Shown in pieces: positions 1-8,263 of a stretch of DNA of 20,838 bases (within the stretch, counting starts at the first letter, position 1; each line of letters begins with the position of its first letter). This DNA comes from Streptomyces sp. NRRL S-118 (GTDB lineage: Bacteria; Actinomycetota; Actinomycetes; Streptomycetales; Streptomycetaceae): positions 128,195-149,032 of the forward strand of contig NZ_KL591015.1 in NCBI RefSeq assembly GCF_000716335.1. Reading direction: 5' to 3'. The notes beneath the pieces are model-generated. The model was given only the letters and a program-made list of their open reading frames with translations. It was not told the origin of the DNA and did no database searches. Both the position numbers and the translations under genes were made by a program.

Positions 1-840
1 GACAAGGCCGAGCTGCGCCGGCACTACGCCTCCTGGCAGTTCAGCCAGTTCCTCCACGGCGAGCAGGGCGCGATGATCTGCGCGGCGCGGATCGTGGAGT
101 CGGTGCCCGACATGGACGCCAAGTTCTACTCGGCGACCCAGACGATGGACGAGGCGCGGCACGCCGAGATCTACGGGCGGTTCCTGCACGAGAAGATCGG
201 GATGCTGTATCCCATCAACGACAACCTGAAAGGACTGCTCGACGACACCCTGCGCGACTCCCGGTGGGACATGCCCTACCTCGGCATGCAGGTCCTCATC
301 GAGGGCCTGGCGCTCGCCGCGTTCGGGATGATCCGCGACACGACCGACAAGCCGCTCCCCAAGCAGATCCTCGCGTACGTCATGCAGGACGAGGCGCGGC
401 ACGTGGCCTTCGGCCGCATGGCGCTGCGCGACTACTACCGGCAGCTCACGGACGCCGAACTGCGCGAGCGCGAGGAGTTCGTCATCGAGGGCTGCTACCT
501 GATGCGCGACCGTCTGCGCGGCGTCGAGGTGCTGGAGAACTTCGGCATCCCGAAGAAGGAGGCGGCCGAGTTCTCCGAGCAGTCCGAGTTCCTGCACCTC
601 TTCCGCAAGCTGCTCTTCAGCCGGATCGTGCCGTGCGTCAAGGACATCGGCCTGTGGGGCGAGCGCCTGCAGAAGGCGTACCTGGACATGGGGGTCTTCG
701 ACCTCGGCGACTCCAACCTGGACCTGCTGATGAGCCAGGACGAGGAGATCGCCGAACGCCTCGACCGCGAACGCTTCGCGGCGGAGGAGGCCGAGCGGGT
801 GGCCGAGGTGACGGAGGCGATCGCGCAGGGCGCGGAGTGA
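1..840 (+). CDS. Ferritin-like diiron protein, 5' end missing
   Basis: The reading frame is open from the first base, so the N-terminus lies outside the window; 279 residues are visible. Numbering from the window edge, the sequence has the ligand pattern of the ferritin/ribonucleotide-reductase-like four-helix fold: E21, then E51-x-x-H54 (in DEARH), E101 (in LIEGLA), then E131-x-x-H134 (second DEARH). This predicts a carboxylate-bridged di-iron (or Mn/Fe) centre. Members of this superfamily act as oxidases, oxygenases or metal stores, and the substrate cannot be told from sequence. The C-terminal 35 residues are very acidic and helical. It is probably cytosolic, as no signal or membrane segment is visible. 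The next gene starts 48 bp downstream on the same strand. Family assignment is firm; the reaction is unknown. Confidence 0.85.
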   Translation, partial: DKAELRRHYASWQFSQFLHGEQGAMICAARIVESVPDMDAKFYSATQTMDEARHAEIYGRFLHEKIGMLYPINDNLKGLLDDTLRDSRWDMPYLGMQVLIEGLALAAFGMIRDTTDKPLPKQILAYVMQDEARHVAFGRMALRDYYRQLTDAELREREEFVIEGCYLMRDRLRGVEVLENFGIPKKEAAEFSEQSEFLHLFRKLLFSRIVPCVKDIGLWGERLQKAYLDMGVFDLGDSNLDLLMSQDEEIAERLDRERFAAEEAERVAEVTEAIAQGAE

Positions 841-887
841 GTGGTGCTCAGGGCGGCCGTGTCAGTGGGGTGACGTAGCCTCAGAAC

Positions 888-1709
888 ATGAGCATGCCGC
901 CCCCTCCCCAGCAGCCGACCGGCCCGTACGGGCCGCACCAGCCGTACCCGCAGGGGGTGGCGCACCAGCCCTACCCGCCGCAGGGATTCGCGCACCAGCC
1001 GCACCAGCCGTACCCGCCGCACGGGGTGCCGCACCAGGCGTACCCGCATCCGTACCCCGGCCCGCCCGTGCCGCCGAGGAAGCGGACCGGGCTGGTGATC
1101 GGCATCGTCGCCGGATCGGTCGCGGTGCTGGCGCTGCTGGCCTGGGCCGGCCGGCAGGGGCTCGACGCGGTGGGGGGCGGCTCGTTCCCGGCGGCGGAGT
1201 ACCGGCTGACCGCGCCCGTGACCCTGCTGGACGGCGCGTACAAGCTCACCAGCGACACGTCCGAGAAGGACGGCAAGGACGTGGAGGCGGAGGACCGGGC
1301 CGACCCGAGTGTCCGGGTGACCAAGTCGGTCATCGCCACCTACAGCGGTGAACCGGGCACCGTCCTCGTCATCTCGGGTTTCTACGGGCAGCTGCGCAGT
1401 CCCGACCTGACGCGCAAGCAGATCCTGGAGGGCGGCGCCACCGCGGAGGGCACGACGCTGGCCGTGCCCCCGAAGGACTTCACGCCCGCGGGCTCCGGCG
1501 TGACCGTCAGCTGCCAGGTGACGCGCTCCACCGACATGGGCGCGACGAGCACCGTGCCGATGTGCGCCTGGGGCGACGGCAACACCGCGTCGTTCGTCGC
1601 CCTGGTCACCCCCGAGATCGCCCGCCAGGACCCGGAGAAGGTCGACCTGCGCGCGCTCGCCGAGACGACCGCCGCGGTCCGCGCCGACATCCGCGAGCCC
1701 CTGACCTGA
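888..1709 (+). CDS. Proline-rich single-pass membrane protein, unknown function
   Basis: This is a 273-residue protein of unrecognised family. Residues 1-65 are rich in Pro, His, Tyr and Gln, with imperfect HQPYP repeats. A basic stretch (PPRKR) precedes one hydrophobic segment at about 69-86. The remaining ~185 residues should be extracytoplasmic and contain two cysteines about 18 residues apart (VSCQV and PMCAW) that could form a disulfide. This topology, with a cytosolic proline-rich tail, is common for actinobacterial envelope proteins, but no function follows from it. No Shine-Dalgarno is visible before the ATG. A TAGCCT hexamer at 876-881 sits 7 nt before the ATG, which would fit a leaderless transcript. 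ATG at 894 (codon 3) is an alternative start. A hairpin follows the stop. Confidence 0.8.
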   Translation: MSMPPPPQQPTGPYGPHQPYPQGVAHQPYPPQGFAHQPHQPYPPHGVPHQAYPHPYPGPPVPPRKRTGLVIGIVAGSVAVLALLAWAGRQGLDAVGGGSFPAAEYRLTAPVTLLDGAYKLTSDTSEKDGKDVEAEDRADPSVRVTKSVIATYSGEPGTVLVISGFYGQLRSPDLTRKQILEGGATAEGTTLAVPPKDFTPAGSGVTVSCQVTRSTDMGATSTVPMCAWGDGNTASFVALVTPEIARQDPEKVDLRALAETTAAVRADIREPLT

Positions 1710-1747
1710 CCCGCCGTCCGGTCGCACCCGACCGCCCCGTCCCGCGC

Positions 1748-1782
1748 CCCGTCCCGCGCCCTGTTCCGTCGGTCGGGACGGG
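1748..1782 (+). terminator. Possible hairpin terminator after the membrane protein gene
   Basis: CCCGTCCCG at 1748-1756 pairs perfectly with CGGGACGGG at 1774-1782 (9 bp, 17-nt loop), 38 nt after the stop at 1709 and about 100 nt before the next start. There is no clear T-run, which is common in high-GC actinobacteria. The long loop makes it only moderately convincing. The rest of 1710-1878 holds no gene I can support. Confidence 0.35.
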
Positions 1783-1878
1783 TTCTCCGTGCCCGCGCCA
1801 CCGCGGACGCCCCCGATCGCGCGTGCCGCGCCGTTCCGGGCGCGCCGCGGACCAAGAGAAGAACTATCTGGAGGTTTT

Positions 1879-3864
1879 ATGAGACGCCGCTGGTTCCTGT
1901 CCCTTCTGGCGGCCCTGTCGGCACTGCTGCTGCCCGCCGCGCCCGCGGCGGCCGACGCCGCCGACTGCACCGGCTCGGGCGTGGAGCGCTTCGGCCCCGC
2001 CTCCCTGACGGGCGCGATCACGGGCGCCACCGTCCACGAGGGCCGCGCGTACGTCGTCACCCGGGGGCAGACGCCGCCGAGGATCGCCGCGTACGACCTG
2101 GCCACGCGCAAGGTCGTCGGCCAGCACGACATACCCGACGGCCCCGCCCTCGGAGCGCCGGAAGGCGCCTACGGGGTGGCCGTCTCGGGCGGCAAGGTCT
2201 ACTTCGGCACGTACCCCGTGCCGGACCTCTACCGCTACGACCCCGCCACGGGCAAGGTCGAGCACCTGTACTCCTTCGGCGCGAAGGGCGGCTACGTATG
2301 GAGCCTCGCCGCCGCCCCGGACGGCAAGCTCTACGCGGGCACGTACCCCGACGGCAAGGTGTGGGAGTACGACCCCGCCACCAAGGCCGTCCGCGGCTTC
2401 GGCAACCTCTCCGGCGGTGTGCCCGAGCGCTACGTGCGGTCCCTGGACGTCGACGGCACCCACATCTACGCGGGCCTGCTCGACTCCAAGAAGCTGGTGG
2501 CGGTCAACCGGTCCACCGGTGCGGTGAAGCAGCTCGTCACGGCCGACACCGGGTTCGCCGCGGTCTCCGTCGGCCGCACCCGGGTGCGCGCCGCCGCCGG
2601 CAACGCGCTGTACGACCTGCGCACCGACGGCACGGACGTGCGCAAGGTCGACGTCGGCGCGTCGGTCGACTCGATCGGCCTGGCCGCGGACTACACCGCC
2701 TACCTGTCCTCCCGGCCGAACGGCGCCGTCTTCGAGTACCGCACGGGCGCGGCCCCGGTGCCGATGGGCACCCCCAAGGCCCAGGAGGAGACCAGGGCCC
2801 TGGCCGTCCAGGACAACTCGCTCGTCGGCTTCTCCGGCAGCGGCGTGGTCTGGACGATGGACCTGGCCACCAAGCAGACGGTGACCACCAGCCTCCTCGA
2901 CGCGGGCCTCACCCCCGGCGCGGAGCGCCCGCAGTCGATCCTGCTGGACGCGGAACGCGGCAACGTCTGGGTCGGCGGCCACTTCGCCGTCACCGTGCAC
3001 GACCGTACCGCCGGCACCGAGACCAACGTGTGGGTGCCGGGTGAGCCCAAGGCGCTGGTCCGCCGCGGGGACAAGGTCTACGCCGCGATGTACCCGCGCG
3101 GCGAGATCATCGAGCTCGACCTGCGCGACCCCGCGGGTGTGCCGCCGCGCTCCCTCGGCTACCTGGGCCACGGCCAGCAGCGCCCGTGGGACATGGAGTA
3201 CGACCCCGCCACGGACAAGCTGCTCGTCGCCAGCGCGCCGCTCGGCACGAGCTTCGTCGGGGCCCTGTCCGTCGTCGATCCCGACACCGCCGGTGACATC
3301 CAGGTGTACCCGGACGTCATCCGGAACCAGAGCCTGATGAGCCTGAGCCTCGGCCCCGGCGGCATCGTCTACCTGGGCGGCGACGTCCGGGGCGGTGGCG
3401 GCGCCACCCCGACCCTGACCACGGCGAGTGTCGCCGCCTTCGACCTGGCGACGCGCACCGTGAAGTGGACGGTCAACCCGGTGGCGGATCACGAGACGAT
3501 CCAGGACATCAAGGTCCACAACGGCATCCTGTACGGCGTGTACAAGCGCGACACCGGCTGGTTCACCATGGACCTGGCCACCCGCAAGGTGCTCGCCCGG
3601 GGCCCGCTGACCACGTACGGCGAGATCGAGGTGCACCAGGGCAAGGTGTTCGCCGCGACGTTCGACGCCGCCGGCGCCGGCTTCGTCCACCAGCTCGGCC
3701 CCGGCCTCGCGGCCCCGCAGGAGCTCGCCCGCAACCTGGGCAACCAGTGGTACACCAACCCGCAGCTCGCCTTCGAGCCCACCGGCTGGAAGGCCTGGTC
3801 CCTGGTCGGGCGCGACCTTGCCCGGCTCCGCCTGGACCCGGCCTGCGCGCCGGTCACTCCCTGA
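1879..3864 (+). CDS. Secreted beta-propeller protein (WD40/PQQ-like repeats)
   Basis: The protein is 661 residues. The start is ATG 1879, preceded by GGAGG seven bases upstream; the frame is open further upstream, but that part is Arg/Pro-rich and lacks a ribosome site. The N-terminus MRRRWFLSLL... ending near AAADA is a signal peptide, and RRWFL resembles a twin-arginine motif, so Tat export is possible. The mature part is built of repeated strands such as YDLATRKV, YDPATGKV and YDPATKAV alternating with GGKVYFGTYP-like strands, typical of a seven- or eight-bladed propeller. There are only two cysteines, C30 and C656 at the two ends, placed to close the propeller by a disulfide. No enzyme motif is visible; it may be a binding or scaffold protein outside the membrane. 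It is convergent with the PBP gene. Confidence 0.85.
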   Translation: MRRRWFLSLLAALSALLLPAAPAAADAADCTGSGVERFGPASLTGAITGATVHEGRAYVVTRGQTPPRIAAYDLATRKVVGQHDIPDGPALGAPEGAYGVAVSGGKVYFGTYPVPDLYRYDPATGKVEHLYSFGAKGGYVWSLAAAPDGKLYAGTYPDGKVWEYDPATKAVRGFGNLSGGVPERYVRSLDVDGTHIYAGLLDSKKLVAVNRSTGAVKQLVTADTGFAAVSVGRTRVRAAAGNALYDLRTDGTDVRKVDVGASVDSIGLAADYTAYLSSRPNGAVFEYRTGAAPVPMGTPKAQEETRALAVQDNSLVGFSGSGVVWTMDLATKQTVTTSLLDAGLTPGAERPQSILLDAERGNVWVGGHFAVTVHDRTAGTETNVWVPGEPKALVRRGDKVYAAMYPRGEIIELDLRDPAGVPPRSLGYLGHGQQRPWDMEYDPATDKLLVASAPLGTSFVGALSVVDPDTAGDIQVYPDVIRNQSLMSLSLGPGGIVYLGGDVRGGGGATPTLTTASVAAFDLATRTVKWTVNPVADHETIQDIKVHNGILYGVYKRDTGWFTMDLATRKVLARGPLTTYGEIEVHQGKVFAATFDAAGAGFVHQLGPGLAAPQELARNLGNQWYTNPQLAFEPTGWKAWSLVGRDLARLRLDPACAPVTP

Positions 3865-3869
3865 ACGGG

Positions 3870-3906
3870 GGCGGGCGGCGCCGTGGGCTCCACGGCGCCG
3901 CCCGCC
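3870..3906. terminator. Strong bidirectional hairpin terminator
   Basis: Bases 3870-3886 pair perfectly with 3890-3906, giving a 17-bp GC-rich stem with a 3-nt loop (GCT). It lies between the stop of the beta-propeller gene (3864, plus) and the stop of the PBP gene (3914, minus), so it can serve both transcripts. Confidence 0.9.
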
Positions 3907-3913
3907 GCGGCCG

Positions 3914-5437
3914 TCACGGCCCCGGCGGCCGTGCCGGTGCCTCGCGCGGAGCCGGGCGGGTGCCCTCCCGGTGCTCCGTGCCACGGCCGAGCGCCGCCTC
4001 CATGACCGACCGGGCGACCGGCGCCGCGCTGCCGCCGCCGCTGATGTCCTCGCGGTTGGCGGAGGCGTCCTCCACCACCACCGCCACGGCCACCGCCGGG
4101 CGGCCGGCGCCGTCGGCCTGCGCCCAGCCGATGAACCAGGCGTACGGCGTGCCCGTGTTGCCCACGCCGTGCTGTGCCGTGCCGGTCTTGCCACCGACCT
4201 GGGCGCCCTTGATCGCCGCCTTGCCGCCCGAGCCGTGCTCCACCACGTCCACCATCAGCTGCCGCAGCCGCACCGCCGTCGCCGGCTGCATCGCCTGCCG
4301 GTAGGAGCGGCGCACGTTCTGCGCCACGATGCGGCCGTGCGAGGTGGTCGCGCGGTCCACCAGGTGCGGCTGGGCGAGGTCCCCGGAGTTGGCGACGGCC
4401 GCGGCCACCATCGCCATCTGCAGCGGCGTCGCCCTGGTGTCGTACTGGCCGATACTGGACAGCGCCAGCTGGTCCTGCGTCATGCCGGTGTCGAAGTTCG
4501 ACCGCTCCACCCGCGACGGGATGCGCAGCGACGCGTCGTTGAACCCGAAGCGCTCCACCGCCTCCAGCATCCCGGGCAGCCCGACCTTCACGCCCAGCCG
4601 GGCCATGACGCTGTTGCAGGACCAGCGGATGGCGTACGAGAGGGACGCGTCGCCGCAGCCGGTCGCCTCGTTGGGCAGCGCCGTGCGGGTGCCCGGCAGC
4701 AGGTACGGGTCGGGCGTGCCCGTCGGCGCGTCGACGTCCGTGACGACGCCGGCGTCCAGCGCGGCGGCCGCCGTCACGATCTTGAAGGTGGAGCCGGGCG
4801 GGTACGTCTGCCGCAGGGCCCGGTTGAGCATCGGCTGCCCGGGCGCCGCGTTGAGCCGCGCCCACGCGCCGGTGACCGCCTCCCCGGTGCCGGAGAGCAG
4901 CCCCGGGTTGTACGAGGGGCTCGTCACCAGCGCGAGGATGCGGCCGCTCGACGGCTCCAGGGCGACGACCGCGCCCCGCCGGCCGTCGAGCCGTTCGTAC
5001 GCGGTCCGCTGGAGCACCGGGTCGATGGTGGTGACGACCTTGCCGCCGGGGCGGCGGCTGCGGCTGATGTCGTTCCAGAACGGGAAGGGCGCGAGGAGCG
5101 GGCTCGTCCCGGAGAGGATGTCGTCCTCTGCGTTCTCCAGCAGCGTGGTGCCGTACGTCTGCGAGGCGTAGCCGGTGACGGGCGCGTAGAGCGGGCCGTC
5201 GCGGTACGTGCGCTCGTAGCGCAGGAGCTGCCCGGTGTCGCGTGACCCGGTGACGGCCTTGCCGCCGACGAGGATGTCACCGCGCGGCTGGGCGTAACGG
5301 GCCATCGTCGGGCGGCGGTTGGCCGGGTTCTTGTCGAGCGAGGGCGCCTGGACGATCTGGACGCGTGCCGCGTTGACGAGGAGGGCCACGAGGAGGACCA
5401 GGCTCAGGCCGGCGGCGCGCCGGATGTAGCGGATCAT
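3914..5437 (-). CDS. Penicillin-binding protein, class B-type transpeptidase (PbpA-like)
   Basis: A 507-residue D,D-transpeptidase that would cross-link peptidoglycan stem peptides outside the membrane. One N-terminal membrane anchor lies at about 10-24. Residues 25-130 are a short dimerisation-type region, and the catalytic domain carries the acyl-enzyme serine S216 in STFK, the second motif S273-C-N, and K417-T-G in GGKTGTA. Length and architecture match actinobacterial PbpA (about 490 residues) rather than a bifunctional PBP, as there is no glycosyltransferase domain. The start ATG (5435-5437) overlaps the stop of the upstream SEDS gene by 4 bp, so the two are translationally coupled and should form a glycosyltransferase/transpeptidase complex. 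Unlike the mycobacterial rodA-pbpA pair, no FHA, phosphatase or Ser/Thr kinase genes flank it here. The C-terminal 25 residues are Pro/Arg-rich. Confidence 0.95.
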   Translation of the reverse strand: MIRYIRRAAGLSLVLLVALLVNAARVQIVQAPSLDKNPANRRPTMARYAQPRGDILVGGKAVTGSRDTGQLLRYERTYRDGPLYAPVTGYASQTYGTTLLENAEDDILSGTSPLLAPFPFWNDISRSRRPGGKVVTTIDPVLQRTAYERLDGRRGAVVALEPSSGRILALVTSPSYNPGLLSGTGEAVTGAWARLNAAPGQPMLNRALRQTYPPGSTFKIVTAAAALDAGVVTDVDAPTGTPDPYLLPGTRTALPNEATGCGDASLSYAIRWSCNSVMARLGVKVGLPGMLEAVERFGFNDASLRIPSRVERSNFDTGMTQDQLALSSIGQYDTRATPLQMAMVAAAVANSGDLAQPHLVDRATTSHGRIVAQNVRRSYRQAMQPATAVRLRQLMVDVVEHGSGGKAAIKGAQVGGKTGTAQHGVGNTGTPYAWFIGWAQADGAGRPAVAVAVVVEDASANREDISGGGSAAPVARSVMEAALGRGTEHREGTRPAPREAPARPPGP

Positions 5438-6828
5438 CGTGGCTCCTTGGCGGCGAGGGGCGGCGCCGGTGCGACCGCGCCGCCGGACGTGCCGGCCGGG
5501 GGATCCGGGGTGCGGGCGGAGTCGCTGACCCGGATCAGCAGGGCCACGATGATCCAGTTGGTGACGACCGACGAGCCGCCCTGGGCGAGGAACGGCATCG
5601 CCATCCCGGTCAGCGGGATCAGCCCCATCACTCCGCCCGCGATGACGAAGACCTGGAGCGCGACGATGGAGGCGAGTCCGGTCGCCAGCAGCCGGCCGAA
5701 GGGGTCGCGCAGGGCGAGCCCGGTGCGGTAGCCGCGGGCGACGAGCAGCGCGTACAGCAGGAACAGGGCGGTCAGGCCGGCCAGGCCGAGTTCCTCGCCC
5801 ACGGTGGCGAGGATGAAGTCCGACTTCGCGGCGAAACCGATCAGCGTGGACTCGCCCATACCCAGGCCCGCCCCGAGCACGCCGCCGGCGGCGAACGCGA
5901 ACAGCGACTGGGCGAGCTGGCCGGGTCCCTGCCCGGCCTCGATGGAGGCGAACGGGTCCAGCCAGTCCTCGACCCGGCCGTTGACGTGCGGCTCCAGGCT
6001 GCCGACGACGAACGCCCCGACCCCGGCGAGCACCAGGCCGACGGCGATCCAGCCGATCCGGCCGGTCGCCACGTACAGCATGATCACGAACAGTCCGAAG
6101 AAGAGCAGCGAGGTGCCGAGGTCCCGCTCCAGGACGAGCACGCCGACGCTGAGCACCCAGATCGCGACGATCGGCGCGAGCACGCGGCCGGCGGGCAGCT
6201 GGACGGGCCCGAGGCGGCGGCCCGTGTGGGTGAGGGCGTTGTGGTTGACGGCGAGGTACGCGGCGAAGAAGACGGCGAGCAGGATCTTGGCGAACTCGCC
6301 CGGCTGGAACGACAGGCCGCCGATGCGGATCCAGATCTTCGCGCCGTTCACCGCGGGGAAGAAGATCGGCACGGAGAGCAGCAGCAGCGCGGCGGCGACC
6401 GATACGTACGCGTACCGCTGGAGCGTGCGGTGGTCGCGCAGGAAGACCACCACGACGATGAACAGGCCGATGCCGAGCGCCGACCACCCCAGTTGGGTGG
6501 GCGCGGCGCGGTCGGCCGGGGTCTCCAGATCCAGACGGTGGATCAGGACCAGGCCGAGGCCGTTGAGGAGGACGGCGATCGGGAGGAGGAGGGGGTCGGC
6601 GTACGGGGCCCGGAAGCGGACCGCCAGGTGCGCCAGGAGCGCGAGCAGTCCGAGTCTGGCGCCGTACGCGACGGTGTCCGGCGGGATCGCGCCGCTGCGG
6701 GCCAGGCCCACTTCCGCGTAGCCGAACACGGCGATGAGGACCGCCCCGATGAGGAGCGACAGCTCCACGCCGCGGCGCTTGTGCAGGCGCAGGCCGGGCG
6801 TCGGGCTGTCGGCCCTCGTGGTGGTCAT
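5434..6828 (-). CDS. SEDS-family peptidoglycan glycosyltransferase (FtsW/RodA/SpoVE)
   Basis: A 464-residue polytopic protein with about twelve hydrophobic segments. Signature stretches include FQPGEFAKILLA, then KSDFILATVGEELGLAG, and near the C-terminus GLIPLTGMAMPFLAQGGSS, all hallmarks of SEDS polymerases that link lipid II into glycan strands. I chose ATG 6826-6828; a TTG three codons upstream (6837) is also open, but neither has a strong ribosome site. The gene overlaps the PBP gene by 4 bp, the usual RodA/PBP2 or FtsW/PBP3 pairing. Whether it serves elongation, division or sporulation cannot be told from sequence; the linkage to a PbpA-type PBP favours RodA-like. A candidate promoter lies just upstream (6852-6885). 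The last 30 residues are a low-complexity Pro/Ala tail. Confidence 0.93.
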   Translation of the reverse strand: MTTTRADSPTPGLRLHKRRGVELSLLIGAVLIAVFGYAEVGLARSGAIPPDTVAYGARLGLLALLAHLAVRFRAPYADPLLLPIAVLLNGLGLVLIHRLDLETPADRAAPTQLGWSALGIGLFIVVVVFLRDHRTLQRYAYVSVAAALLLLSVPIFFPAVNGAKIWIRIGGLSFQPGEFAKILLAVFFAAYLAVNHNALTHTGRRLGPVQLPAGRVLAPIVAIWVLSVGVLVLERDLGTSLLFFGLFVIMLYVATGRIGWIAVGLVLAGVGAFVVGSLEPHVNGRVEDWLDPFASIEAGQGPGQLAQSLFAFAAGGVLGAGLGMGESTLIGFAAKSDFILATVGEELGLAGLTALFLLYALLVARGYRTGLALRDPFGRLLATGLASIVALQVFVIAGGVMGLIPLTGMAMPFLAQGGSSVVTNWIIVALLIRVSDSARTPDPPAGTSGGAVAPAPPLAAKEPR

Positions 6829-6851
6829 GGTCCGCAACGTAGCAAGAGGCG

Positions 6852-6885
6852 ACCGTAATTTCCCTTATGTCACATTTCACGTCAT
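6852..6885 (-). promoter_or_regulatory. Candidate promoter/operator of SEDS-PBP operon, shared motif
   Basis: Read on plus, 6869-6885 is GTCAC-ATTTCAC-GTCAT, a direct repeat with a 12-bp period in an AT-richer patch. On the minus strand a TACGGT hexamer (6852-6857) follows after a 9-nt gap measured from 6867, and a -35 position 17 bp upstream of it falls within the repeat (GTGAAA). The predicted transcript start is about 17 nt before ATG 6828. The same element, with identical spacing, precedes the lipoprotein gene at 9156-9189. Sigma factor or regulator is unknown. Confidence 0.5.
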
Positions 6886-6924
6886 GGCCGCGCCGCACGG
6901 GTGACGCCGGGGGCGCCGCGGGGA

Positions 6925-6942
6925 TGCCGCACGCATGCGGCA
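6925..6942 (-). terminator. Possible hairpin terminator after histidine kinase gene
   Basis: TGCCGCA (6925-6931) and TGCGGCA (6936-6942) form a 7-bp stem with a 4-nt loop, 32 nt past the kinase stop codon on the minus strand and upstream of the SEDS promoter. It has no T-run. It would separate the kinase transcript from the SEDS-PBP transcript. Confidence 0.4.
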
Positions 6943-6973
6943 CGGGTGCCGCCGGGTCGCCGCGCGCGTTGCG

Positions 6974-8263
6974 TCAGGAGTCGGTGAGGTCGATGTACTC
7001 CGGGAGCGTCAGACGGGCGGCCGCGCCGCCGTCGGGTGCGTTCGCGAAGACCAGTTCCGCCCCGATCACCGCCGCCTGGCCCGCCGCGATCGTCAGGCCG
7101 AGGCCGTGGCCCTTGCTGCCGCTCTCGGTGCGGAAGCGCTGCGGCCCGTGCTCCAGCAGGTACTCCGGATAGCCCGGCCCGTGGTCCCGTACCGTCACGA
7201 CCGGGCCGTCCACGGACACCACGACCGGCGGCCGGCCGTGCTTGTGGGCGTTGGCCACGAGGTTGGCCAGCACCCGCTCCAGCCGGCGCCTGTCCGTCTC
7301 CACCCGCGCGTCGCGGACGATCCGCACCTCCGTGTCCGTGCCCGACGCCCGCACCACCCGCTCGGCGAGCGGGCCGAGCGCGTGCACGTCGAGGTCGACC
7401 TCCTCGGTGTGCGCCTCCAGCCGCGAGATCTCCAGCAGGTCCTCGGTCAGCGCGCGCATCGCCCGTACCCGGTCCCGCACCAGCTCCGCCGGGCGGCCCG
7501 GCGGCAGCAGCTCGGCCGCCGCCGACAGACCGGTCAGCGGGGTGCGCAGCTCGTGCGCCACATCCGCCGTGAAGCGCTGCTCGCTCTGCAGCTTGCGCTG
7601 GAGGCTGGAGGCCATCGTGTCCAGCGCACCCGACACCGTGGCGACCTCGTCCTCCGGGCGGGACGGGTCCTTCGTGCGCGGGTCGTTGACGCGCGCGTCC
7701 AGGTCGCCCGCGCTGATCCGCCGCGCGACCTGCGCCGTCAGGTGCAGGCGCCGGGTGACGCGGGTGACCGCGAACGAGCCGACCAGTAGCGTCGCACCGA
7801 TCGCCAGCACCGAGGAACCGACGATCGCCTGGTCCAGGCCGCTGATCGTGCTCGCGCTCAGCGAGTAGTCCACGCGCACCGCCAGCGCCCGGCCGTCGGC
7901 GGGGCCGGCCGCCCACATCGTGGGCCGGCCGTCGAGGTCGGCCACCACCGTGCCGCGTTGCCCCCGTACGGCGGCCAGGTCCCGCAGGGCGGGCGGCAGG
8001 CCGGGCGGGTCGACGGCCGCGAACGGTGGCAGCGGCTCGCCCGCCTCGTACGCGACCGTGACCTCCTCCAGCCGGTCCAGGGCCTTCTCCCGGGCGGTGT
8101 CGACGGTCTGGCGGCTCACCGAGACGTGGACCAGGGCGCCCAGGAGCGCGGCCAGGGCGCAGCACATGACCGTGATGAAGACCGCGGCCTTCCAGGTCAG
8201 GGTCGCGGTCCAGGCGGGAAGGCGGGGCCGGCGGCGCCGTGCCCGGGCGGGAGGCGCGGTCAC
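6974..8263 (-). CDS. Sensor histidine kinase (HAMP, HisKA, HATPase), orphan here
   Basis: A 429-residue membrane kinase. Membrane segments lie at about 25-47 and 148-166, enclosing a ~100-residue extracytoplasmic sensor. A HAMP linker (about 167-220) follows, then the H-box FTADVAHELRTPL with phospho-acceptor H237, the N-box LVANAHKHG (N338), the G1 box RDHGPGYP (D360) and the G2 box GHGLGL (385-390). All catalytic motifs are intact. The GTG start (8261-8263) overlaps the stop of the lipoprotein gene by 4 bp, so the two are coupled. No response regulator gene exists in the window, so the partner must be elsewhere. By analogy with CseA/CseC of Streptomyces, the lipoprotein may modulate signal input, but that is inference. 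Confidence 0.93.
   Translation of the reverse strand: MTAPPARARRRRPRLPAWTATLTWKAAVFITVMCCALAALLGALVHVSVSRQTVDTAREKALDRLEEVTVAYEAGEPLPPFAAVDPPGLPPALRDLAAVRGQRGTVVADLDGRPTMWAAGPADGRALAVRVDYSLSASTISGLDQAIVGSSVLAIGATLLVGSFAVTRVTRRLHLTAQVARRISAGDLDARVNDPRTKDPSRPEDEVATVSGALDTMASSLQRKLQSEQRFTADVAHELRTPLTGLSAAAELLPPGRPAELVRDRVRAMRALTEDLLEISRLEAHTEEVDLDVHALGPLAERVVRASGTDTEVRIVRDARVETDRRRLERVLANLVANAHKHGRPPVVVSVDGPVVTVRDHGPGYPEYLLEHGPQRFRTESGSKGHGLGLTIAAGQAAVIGAELVFANAPDGGAAARLTLPEYIDLTDS

Noticed and set aside
495..2132. Long minus-strand frame opposite the ferritin-like, membrane and propeller genes
   Set aside because: Composition is Arg/Gly/Ala-rich shadow of high-GC coding on the plus strand; no domain or ribosome site.
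5438..6943. Reading frame of the PBP gene stays open upstream to 6943, suggesting a 1009-residue fusion
   Set aside because: The upstream part is Arg/Pro-rich and runs through the SEDS gene in another frame; the true PBP start at 5437 has a membrane anchor right after it and a normal 4-bp overlap.
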